Positions 5,861 to 12,204 of a DNA stretch of 13,684 nucleotides are shown in pieces. The stretch comes from Bacillota bacterium (GTDB taxonomy: Bacteria > Bacillota > Clostridia > Christensenellales > Borkfalkiaceae). A program made the position numbers and the translations under genes. How positions within the stretch are numbered: the first letter of the stretch is position 1; every line of letters starts with the position of its first letter. The notes under the pieces were generated by a model. That model saw nothing but the letters and a program-made list of their open reading frames with translations. It was not told where the DNA came from and made no database searches. The DNA lies in contig JAEYEN010000066.1 in NCBI GenBank assembly GCA_023403375.1, forward strand, positions 1 through 13,684. Direction: 5' to 3'.

Positions 5861-6922
5861 ATGAAACAAAGAAATTATTACGAAACGCGAGAAATTAATT
5901 GCGTAGAAAGATTAAACAATATAATTAAAGATTTACCTTATTACGTTGAAGATTTTTTTATCGGAACAGAAAATCGTACTCAGGCGCTTACACGGCTTAA
6001 TTACGGTTATGATTTACGTGTATTCTTTAACTTTTTGTCTAAAAAGATTTACCGAAATAAAAAAATGTCTGAAATCGAACTTTCGGATTTAGATAATCTT
6101 AAAAGTTCTGATATAGAATATTATATCAGTTACTTGTCGCATTACGAAATTAACGGAAAATACGAACGTTGTACGGAAACAGGTAAAGCAAGAAAACTAT
6201 CCACCCTGCGCGCTTTTTACAAATATTTTTTCAATAAAAATATGTTGACGGCAAATACACCCACAAAAGTTGCCATGCCAAAAATACACGAAAAAGAAAT
6301 TATTCGTTTAGACAGCGACGGAAAAATCGACGAAATCGGCGATATGCTCTACACCGTAGAAACAGGCAACGGACTGACAAAACGCCAGCGGGAATATCAC
6401 GAAATAACGAGAATCAGAGATTCTGCTATCATTACCCTGTTTTTAGGCACCGGCATACGTATCAGCGAACTTGTGGGACTTAACGTCGAAGATATCGATT
6501 TTAATACTAACAGTTTTATAGTAACGCGTAAAGGCGGAAATCGAGCCGTTCTTTACTTCAATAATGAAGTCGCGGCAGCATTAAACGATTACGTTATAGA
6601 GCGAAATAATGACAAAACTGTTTCTCCGCAAGAACGCGCCCTATTTCTATCATTACAGAAACGCAGAATTTCAACAAGAACCGTAGAAGAACTTGTAAAA
6701 AAATATGCAAAAATCGTTTCTCCGCTAAAAAAAATTACTCCGCATAAATTACGGAGCACTTTCGGTACAAATTTATATAAACAAACGGGCGATATTTATA
6801 TCGTGGCAGATTGCCTTGGCCATAAAGACGTCAACACGACCCGAAAACACTACGCCGCAATTTCGGAAGATTCAAGGAAAAAAGCCGCATTTAATCTTAG
6901 CATAACAAAAAAAGACGAATAA
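5861..6922 (+). CDS. Tyrosine recombinase (XerC/XerD-like integrase family)
   Basis: A 353-residue site-specific recombinase that cuts and rejoins DNA through a tyrosine-DNA intermediate. An N-terminal SAM-like core-binding domain spans about residues 35-135. The catalytic domain has the full set of active-site residues: R200 (GTGIRISEL), K224 (TRKGG), H295 and R298 (HKLRSTF), H321 (LGHKDVNTTRKHY) and nucleophile Y331. XerC/XerD proteins are about 300 residues, so this one is somewhat longer, mainly through inserts around residues 95-110 and 160-185. The ATG at 5861 is preferred over TTG at 5813 because the TTG lies upstream of the promoter. Lacking phage or transposon neighbours and lying near lexA, it seems a resident chromosomal gene rather than part of a mobile element. 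Whether it acts at dif or elsewhere is unknown. Confidence 0.9.
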   Translation: MKQRNYYETREINCVERLNNIIKDLPYYVEDFFIGTENRTQALTRLNYGYDLRVFFNFLSKKIYRNKKMSEIELSDLDNLKSSDIEYYISYLSHYEINGKYERCTETGKARKLSTLRAFYKYFFNKNMLTANTPTKVAMPKIHEKEIIRLDSDGKIDEIGDMLYTVETGNGLTKRQREYHEITRIRDSAIITLFLGTGIRISELVGLNVEDIDFNTNSFIVTRKGGNRAVLYFNNEVAAALNDYVIERNNDKTVSPQERALFLSLQKRRISTRTVEELVKKYAKIVSPLKKITPHKLRSTFGTNLYKQTGDIYIVADCLGHKDVNTTRKHYAAISEDSRKKAAFNLSITKKDE

Positions 6923-7013
6923 AAAAGGTTATCACAAACAAACAACTAAAAATTCATCAAAAAACATACGTAAAAAAACAAATATAAGAGCAACTTTTAA
7001 GAATAACCTTTTT
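6922..7013. repeat. 11-bp inverted repeat around a 70-nt A-rich stretch; possible bidirectional terminator
   Basis: AAAAAGGTTAT (6922-6932) is exactly complementary to ATAACCTTTTT (7003-7013). The left arm starts at the last base of the recombinase stop codon. Read from either strand, the structure ends in five or six T's, so it may terminate both the recombinase and the converging 55-residue gene. The loop is long and shows little pairing, which makes it a poor classical terminator. A small element with terminal inverted repeats is an alternative, but no clear target duplication is seen. Confidence 0.4.
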
Positions 7014-7111
7014 ATAATTCCCCTAAATGGCGCGACTTATATCTCAGCCCTATTCTATTTTTTTTCGTTTTCCACTCTATATTTTATTATTACGCTCAAT
7101 ATTTCCTTGTT

Positions 7112-7279
7112 TTATTCTTCTTCAGTTATAATTTTAGTTATTTTTATTATTTTATAGTTTTTATCAGGCTCTATACATTTGCCGCAATTATCACAAATTT
7201 TATTAGGGTCAAGGTCGCACGTATCGTCTGTTTCTTCATCTATTTCTTCGTTCAAATAATTTTTCTTATAATCATCCAT
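7112..7279 (-). CDS. Small cysteine-motif protein (55 aa), divergent from lexA
   Basis: A 55-residue acidic protein starting MDDYKKNYLN, with a cysteine cluster ICDNCGKCIE (C29, C32, C35) and a further C21. A regular basic/hydrophobic end follows (YKIIKITKIITEEE). The CxxCxxC spacing could bind zinc or an iron-sulfur cluster. No family is recognised. It is judged real because AGGA sits 8 nt before the ATG (plus 7288-7291), a promoter with 17-bp spacing lies upstream, and the composition is typical of a soluble protein. It diverges from lexA across 146 bp and might share SOS control. The product is unknown; a metal-binding role is inferred from the cysteines. Confidence 0.75.
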   Translation of the reverse strand: MDDYKKNYLNEEIDEETDDTCDLDPNKICDNCGKCIEPDKNYKIIKITKIITEEE

Positions 7280-7330
7280 AATTTTTTTCCTGTTTACTCT
7301 TTACCTTAAATTTATAGCTTATTTTTAATT

Positions 7331-7359
7331 ATTTTAACACACGCCGTGATTTATTTCAA
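7331..7359 (-). promoter_or_regulatory. Promoter of the small cysteine-motif gene
   Basis: On the minus strand TTGAAA (plus 7354-7359) and TAAAAT (plus 7331-7336) are separated by 17 bp. Transcription would begin near 7324, giving a leader of about 45 nt that includes the AGGA site. The LexA box at 7380-7393 ends 20 bp upstream of this -35, so LexA could influence this promoter but would not directly cover it. Confidence 0.6.
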
Positions 7360-7379
7360 CTTTTTTGCCCAAAAATTAC

Positions 7380-7393
7380 CGAACAAACGTTTG
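7380..7393. promoter_or_regulatory. LexA (SOS) box
   Basis: CGAACAAACGTTTG fits the Gram-positive SOS operator pattern CGAAC-N4-GTTY. It overlaps the first three bases of the lexA -35 box (7391-7396), so bound LexA would block RNA polymerase. This is the expected autorepression of lexA. No second box is evident elsewhere in the window. Confidence 0.88.
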
Positions 7394-7419
7394 ACAAATT
7401 GAAAAATGTATTGTATCAT
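7391..7419 (+). promoter_or_regulatory. lexA promoter
   Basis: TTGACA (7391-7396) and TATCAT (7414-7419) have a 17-bp spacer, giving a strong promoter. The predicted start point coincides with the ATG at 7426. The LexA box overlaps the -35 element. Confidence 0.85.
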
Positions 7420-7425
7420 AAAAAT

Positions 7426-8013
7426 ATGAAAAAATTGGAAGAAAAATTAAATAAAGTTTACGACTTTATGGTAAATTTTATTGACATTAACGGATATCCG
7501 CCGTCTGTCCGAGAAATCTGTGCAAAATGCGATATAAAATCGACTGCGACCGCTTATTCTTATCTGGAAAGATTGTCAACACGCGGCGTTATTCAAAAAA
7601 CGCCGATGAAAAAGCGTTCGCTTTCTATACCGAATCAAAAGAATTTCAGGTCGGTTCCCATTGTAGGAACCATACGCGCGGGCGCGCCCATTCTTGCCGT
7701 TGAAAACCTTGACGGATATTGTCCCCTGCCCGATTATTTCGATAATTCAGAATCATTTGCATTAAGAGTTTCGGGCGACAGTATGATAAATGCCGGAATA
7801 AAAGACAAAGACCTTATTATAGTTAAAAAGCAGGAAACTGCAAACAACGGCGAAATTGTTGCCGCACTTGTCGGAGATGAAGCAACCGTTAAGAGATTTT
7901 ATAAAAAAGACGGAAAGTTTATTCTTCACCCGGAAAACGACGAGTTATCAGATATGATTTTCGATAACGTTAGTATTTTAGGTATTGTTAAAGGTCTTAT
8001 AAGAAAATTTTAA
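7426..8013 (+). CDS. lexA: LexA, SOS response repressor
   Basis: A 195-residue repressor that shuts off SOS genes until RecA filaments trigger its self-cleavage after DNA damage. The N-terminal winged helix covers about residues 1-65 (YPPSVREIC, STATAYSYLERLSTRGVI). The cleavage site is A85-G86 (TIRAGAP). The catalytic dyad is S119 (SGDSMINAGI) and K156 (ATVKRFY). All are present and the length is normal. The start at 7426 is chosen over a TTG at 7399 because that codon lies between the -35 and -10 boxes and because LexA proteins usually begin close to this point. No leader or Shine-Dalgarno is then available. It converges on ynbB and shares a terminator with it. Confidence 0.95.
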   Translation: MKKLEEKLNKVYDFMVNFIDINGYPPSVREICAKCDIKSTATAYSYLERLSTRGVIQKTPMKKRSLSIPNQKNFRSVPIVGTIRAGAPILAVENLDGYCPLPDYFDNSESFALRVSGDSMINAGIKDKDLIIVKKQETANNGEIVAALVGDEATVKRFYKKDGKFILHPENDELSDMIFDNVSILGIVKGLIRKF

Positions 8014-8117
8014 CTTTATTTTCTGCAAACTTGTTTTTTGCGCCGTTTTAAAGCAATATAAAAGAATATTTACACAAAAATGTCTATAAAATAAAATTTA
8101 CAAAACGTGATTTATTA

Positions 8118-8160
8118 AAAATCGTTCTTGCCGCTTTTGGCAAGAACGATTTTGTATTTT
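8118..8160. terminator. Bidirectional terminator between lexA and ynbB
   Basis: A perfect 15-bp stem, AAAATCGTTCTTGCC (8118-8132) with its complement at 8139-8153, closes a 6-nt loop (GCTTTT). The arms supply T-tracts for both strands, with GTATTTT after the plus-strand copy. It lies about 105 nt after lexA and 46 nt after the ynbB stop, so it serves both converging transcripts. Confidence 0.9.
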
Positions 8161-8199
8161 AATATGTTTTTTACATATAATAGCGTCTACAATTTAAAT

Positions 8200-9408
8200 T
8201 CAGATTTTAAGATTTTTAAGAGCGATTTTTAAATGCTCATAAGTAAGTCCGCCTTGCATATATGCGATATACGGCGGTTTTACAGGTCCGTCGGCAGAAA
8301 GTTCAATCGACGCGCCTTGAACGAAACAACCTGCCGCCATGATAACCTGGTCCGAATAGCCCGGCATATCCCACGGTTCAACGCGCACAAAACTATCTAT
8401 GGGCGAGTTCTGCTGAATGACGTTGATAAAATCTATCATAAGATTTTTATCGTTAAATTTTATTGCACGTATTATATCCGCAGGGACTTTACCTGCCGAC
8501 GGCGAAGTTTCTATATGCAATTCGTCAAGCACAGCACCGAAAAGCAAAGAGCCTTTAAGCGCTTCTTTAACAACGTGCGGCGCCAGAAAAAGACCTTCGT
8601 AAAAATACTGATAACCAAAGGCGTAGGAGCCGACTTCGCCGCCGATTGACGGTGCGGTTAATCTGTTCTGAACAAGTTCTATAAGACGTTTATCACCGGC
8701 AACGTAACCGCCCGTGGGAACAATTCCGCCACCGATATTTTTTATCATCGAGCCAGCAACAATATTTACGCCGACTTCTACTGCTTCACGTTTTTCCACA
8801 AATTCGCCGTAACAATTGTCAAGCATAATAATTCCGTTAAAACCGCTATTTCTAATATGTTTTACGGCAGCGGAAATGTCGTCAATTGTCAATGCGTCGC
8901 GCCATTCGTAACCGCGCGAACGCTGGAAATAAACCATTTTGACCTTGTTTTCAGACAAAAACTCATCGATTTTCTCGTAATCGAACTTCCCGTCTTTTAA
9001 GGAAACCGAATAAAATTTTACACCATAATCTTTTAACGAACCTATATTATCGCCGTTTATAACGTCTATCAAAGTGTCGTAAGGCGTACCGCTGATAGAA
9101 ACAAACGCATCGCCCGGTCTTAGCAAAGCAAAAAGACAAGCAGACAACGTGTGCGTTCCCGATACGAACGACGGCGAACAGATAGCGCTTTCGGCACAAA
9201 ATATGTCCGCAACAAGACTGTTTAAAGTATCTCTGCCTTCGTCGCCGTAACCGTAACCCGTACTACCGTTAAAATGCCTTAACGCAATTTTGTTTTTCTT
9301 AAAGGCGTTAAGAACTTTTTCCTGATTATATAGAGCAACTTCGTCGAGATATTTGAATTGATTCTGCAACTTTTGCTCGCATTTTTCTATTAATTTAATG
9401 TCTATCAT
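8200..9408 (-). CDS. ynbB: PLP-dependent enzyme, YnbB/methionine gamma-lyase-like family
   Basis: A 402-residue fold-type I pyridoxal-phosphate protein of the family annotated as methionine gamma-lyase-like or 'aluminium resistance' (YnbB in Bacillus). Seen in order: the glycine-rich HFNGSTGYGYGDEGRD (residues 45-60), FVSGTHTLSACLFALLRPGD (81-100), FQRSRGYEWR, the PLP-binding Asp region IMLDNCYGEF (D197), and the likely Schiff-base lysine K223 in GSMIKNIGGGI. Length is normal. The true substrate of this family is poorly established, so lyase activity should not be assumed. The ATG overlaps the miaA end by 14 nt and is preceded by GGAAG. It is the last gene of the mutS operon and converges on lexA. 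Confidence 0.9.
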   Translation of the reverse strand: MIDIKLIEKCEQKLQNQFKYLDEVALYNQEKVLNAFKKNKIALRHFNGSTGYGYGDEGRDTLNSLVADIFCAESAICSPSFVSGTHTLSACLFALLRPGDAFVSISGTPYDTLIDVINGDNIGSLKDYGVKFYSVSLKDGKFDYEKIDEFLSENKVKMVYFQRSRGYEWRDALTIDDISAAVKHIRNSGFNGIIMLDNCYGEFVEKREAVEVGVNIVAGSMIKNIGGGIVPTGGYVAGDKRLIELVQNRLTAPSIGGEVGSYAFGYQYFYEGLFLAPHVVKEALKGSLLFGAVLDELHIETSPSAGKVPADIIRAIKFNDKNLMIDFINVIQQNSPIDSFVRVEPWDMPGYSDQVIMAAGCFVQGASIELSADGPVKPPYIAYMQGGLTYEHLKIALKNLKI

Positions 9409-10324
9409 ATAAATCTTCCAAAATAATTTCAGTAAGGTTTTCGATTTTATCGAATCTAAGCCATTTGATACCCGGCAGTTTTTTAAAGAAAGTTATTTGT
9501 CTTTTGGCGTAATGTTTTGTATTTAACTTGATTTTATCTTTTGTTTCGTCCAGACCCGTTTCGCCGCGAAGATACGGAAACAATTCTTTATAACCGATTC
9601 CTTGCATGCACTGGTCGTTTTCAGTAACGCCGCTATTTAGTAATTCTTTGACTTCTTCAACAAGCCCGTTTTCAAACATTTTATCTACGCGTTTTTCTAT
9701 ATTTTCGTACAAAACGTCTCTCGGACAATCGATTGCATAAGCCAGATAATCGTATTTTGGGTGCAATTCGTCTTTAATATCGGACTTTTTTATACCGCTT
9801 TCAAATATTTCCAACGCTCTCACAACGCGTTTTAAATCGTTACAATGAATTTTTTCACAAGATTCGGGGTCTTTTTCTTTCAAAATCCCGTAAACGTATT
9901 CGTTGCCATATTCTTTTGCAAGGTTAAAATATTTTTCTCTTGCTTCAAGGTCTGCTTTTCCGTTTCCGTAAGACAAATCATAAAGTAAAGAATTGATATA
10001 AAAGCCGGTGCCGCCGCAAATTATCGGTATTTTTTTATTTTTAATTAAAGATTTCAACACAGGTTCCGCCATTTCTTTATAGTCGCCGACTGAAAAAACG
10101 TTTTTCGGAGAAACCACGTCTATCAAATAATGCGGCACGCCGCACATTTCAATCTCGGTCGGTTTTGCCGTTCCTATATTTAAACCTTTATATATATCAA
10201 GCGAATCCGCATAAATAATCGACGTATCGAGCGCTTTTGCAACCGAAACCGAAAGAGCGGTTTTTCCGGAAGCAGTCGGTCCGCATATAACGATTATTTT
10301 GTCTAAACAATTCTTTTGAACCAT
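9395..10324 (-). CDS. miaA: MiaA, tRNA dimethylallyltransferase
   Basis: A 309-residue enzyme that adds a dimethylallyl group to A37 of tRNAs reading codons that begin with U, which steadies codon pairing. The P-loop GPTASGKT is at residues 15-22, followed by ADSLDIYKGLNIGTAKP (39-55), ICGGTGFYINSLLYDL (102-117), LKRVVRALEIFESG, QGIGYKEL and HYAKRQITFF. All are typical and the length is normal. The position commonly held by Gln in DSxQ is Asp here (D43), a spot that also varies in E. coli. The ATG lies 22 nt inside the end of mutL; no strong ribosome site is seen, so it is probably translated by coupling. Confidence 0.95.
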   Translation of the reverse strand: MVQKNCLDKIIVICGPTASGKTALSVSVAKALDTSIIYADSLDIYKGLNIGTAKPTEIEMCGVPHYLIDVVSPKNVFSVGDYKEMAEPVLKSLIKNKKIPIICGGTGFYINSLLYDLSYGNGKADLEAREKYFNLAKEYGNEYVYGILKEKDPESCEKIHCNDLKRVVRALEIFESGIKKSDIKDELHPKYDYLAYAIDCPRDVLYENIEKRVDKMFENGLVEEVKELLNSGVTENDQCMQGIGYKELFPYLRGETGLDETKDKIKLNTKHYAKRQITFFKKLPGIKWLRFDKIENLTEIILEDLYDRH

Positions 10325-12204
10325 TTCTCAATTTCCGTATCACTGATTTTTACTACAATCGGTCTGCCGTGCGGACATTTAAGTCCCAAATTACCGTTAA
10401 GCGCGTCTGTAAGCGCTTTAATTTCGTTTTCAGATAAATTATCGCCTGCTTTAATTGCCGATTTACACGCTTTTTGCGCAAGTTTATCAAACAAAACGTC
10501 ACTTACGTTTATAAATTTTAACGTATTTAAGTCGCCAAACAAATCCTTAAAAAATAAATTGACGTCCATTTGAGTTAAAAATGCCGGTATCGATAAAACC
10601 CTGAACGAATTTCTTCCGAATTGTTCTAAATCAAAACCGATTTCGTTCAAAAAAGAAAGTTTTTCATTCAAAAAGATATGTTCGTCGGCGTTTACGTTAA
10701 TAACGTACGGAAACAAAAGCGGTTGTTTTGCGATATTTTTTTGCTTATAAGCATTATATAACTTATCAAATAATATTCTTTCATGTGCGGCGTGCTGGTC
10801 GATAAGATAAATATTTTTACCATCTTCAAAAATAAGATAACATTTAAGCGCCTGCCCGATAAACCTTAAACTTTTTTCTACGGTTATCTGCATTTGTTCC
10901 GCTGAAATATTATTCTGCTTACCCGCTTGTTCGGATTTTTCTAATTTTTCAAGGTATTCTTTGTTTTGCGCAAAAATATCTTCTTTTAACTCATCGTTTT
11001 TTAAGCTTTGATTTTTGTTTATTTCTTTCTCGTAAGGGTCGATAAATTCATATTCGTGCTTTTCTGTGCCGTCAGACGAGTCTCTGAACACAAATTTTGC
11101 CTTTTCAATTTGATTATGTGTGACATAATCGCAATTATTTTTATTAGAAAATATATCAGTATTTTCAGTTTTTGCATTGTCGGAATTATTGCTTTGGACG
11201 ACAATATCCACGGCTTCTTTTGTTCCGTCCAAAACCTTAGAAACAACGCTATACAAACTGCCATACACTATCTGATTGCTTGCAAAGCGCACGTCGGTTT
11301 TGTTTGGATGTACGTTTACGTCCACCGCGTCTATCGGCATTGCTATATTCAGAAAATAAAACGGATATTGTCTTTTCATCAAATACGAAGAATACGCATT
11401 CATTACCGAAGATGAAATAGTTTGATTTAACACGTATCTGCCATTTAAAAAAACCGTCTGATAACTTCGGTTCGGTTTTGTAAAGAACGGCTTACCTATA
11501 TACCCCGAAATATGTATCCCGTTTTTCTCCGTATCGATATAATAACAATTTTTAAGCGTTTCAACGCCGTAAACGGATATAAACGCAGATTCTATTCCGT
11601 CGCCAAAAGATTGTAAAACCATTTTATCGTCCGCATAAAACTTAAACGAAACGTCAGGATTTCCAAGAATAAATCTGGCAACGATATTATAAATTTCGTT
11701 TTCTTCGCTTTTTGGCGTTTTTAAGAACTTTGCCCTGACGGGTGTGTTGTAAAACAAATTGCAAACCGTAATTTCCGTTCCGTTTGCAGATTCACAGGGG
11801 TCCACAACTCCGTCCGAACCGCCTTCGGAATATATTTCCGCGCCGCAATCCTGCTCTTCTGTTTTTGATTTTATTGTTATTTTGGATACGGAAGCGATAC
11901 TTGCAAGCGCTTCTCCCCTAAAACCCAAGGTCGAAATCGCGTCCAAATCTTCTACGGAAGATATTTTACTTGTAGCATGCGGCAACAATGCTTTTTTCAA
12001 ATCGGCCTTATCTATTCCGCAACCGTTATCGGTAATGCTTATTCTGGAAATTCCGCCGTTTTCGATAGCGATTTTTATTTTATCGGCGCCCGCGTCGATA
12101 GAGTTTTCCACCAGTTCTTTTACAACGGATGAAGGTCTTTCAACAACTTCGCCCGCGGCTATTCTGTTAAAAACGCTGCTGCTTAAAATATTTATTTTAG
12201 ACAT
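10303..12204 (-). CDS. mutL: MutL, mismatch repair endonuclease/ATPase
   Basis: A 633-residue partner of MutS that links mismatch recognition to strand removal. The N-terminal GHKL ATPase motifs are intact: LVENSIDAGA (E33, N34), DNGCGI (59-64), ATSK and GFRGEAL (94-100). A polar linker runs from about 333 to 440. The C-terminal domain carries the metal-binding endonuclease motif DQHAAHE (469-475), ACKSAIKA (579-586) and CPHGRP (610-615), so this is the nicking type found in bacteria lacking MutH. The fourth acidic position of DQHA-x2-E-x4-E is Asp (D480). QPLLFP (494-499) matches the beta-clamp binding site of MutL. AGGTGA lies 6 nt before the ATG, which shares one base with the mutS stop. 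Confidence 0.96.
   Translation of the reverse strand: MSKINILSSSVFNRIAAGEVVERPSSVVKELVENSIDAGADKIKIAIENGGISRISITDNGCGIDKADLKKALLPHATSKISSVEDLDAISTLGFRGEALASIASVSKITIKSKTEEQDCGAEIYSEGGSDGVVDPCESANGTEITVCNLFYNTPVRAKFLKTPKSEENEIYNIVARFILGNPDVSFKFYADDKMVLQSFGDGIESAFISVYGVETLKNCYYIDTEKNGIHISGYIGKPFFTKPNRSYQTVFLNGRYVLNQTISSSVMNAYSSYLMKRQYPFYFLNIAMPIDAVDVNVHPNKTDVRFASNQIVYGSLYSVVSKVLDGTKEAVDIVVQSNNSDNAKTENTDIFSNKNNCDYVTHNQIEKAKFVFRDSSDGTEKHEYEFIDPYEKEINKNQSLKNDELKEDIFAQNKEYLEKLEKSEQAGKQNNISAEQMQITVEKSLRFIGQALKCYLIFEDGKNIYLIDQHAAHERILFDKLYNAYKQKNIAKQPLLFPYVINVNADEHIFLNEKLSFLNEIGFDLEQFGRNSFRVLSIPAFLTQMDVNLFFKDLFGDLNTLKFINVSDVLFDKLAQKACKSAIKAGDNLSENEIKALTDALNGNLGLKCPHGRPIVVKISDTEIEKWFKRIV

Noticed and set aside
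5861..6922. Recombinase as the mark of a prophage or integrative element
   Set aside because: Flanking genes are ordinary chromosomal ones; no phage, conjugation, excisionase or tRNA attachment features are seen.
7028..7070. Minus-strand GGGCTGAGAT resembling part of a TPP riboswitch
   Set aside because: The second conserved half of the thi-box is missing, and no thiamine gene is downstream.
7027..7131. Plus-strand 34-residue hydrophobic frame starting MARLISQPYS, with TATAAT 8 nt before the ATG
   Set aside because: No ribosome site, no -35 box at proper spacing, and its end overlaps the better supported minus-strand Cys gene.
7399..7425. TTG start giving LexA nine extra residues
   Set aside because: It lies between the -35 and -10 boxes of the lexA promoter, and LexA homologues begin near the ATG at 7426.
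11008..11415. 135-residue plus-strand frame inside mutL, and similar long reverse frames within mutS, ynbB and scpB
   Set aside because: They are shadows of firmly identified genes, with no ribosome sites and no sensible protein composition.
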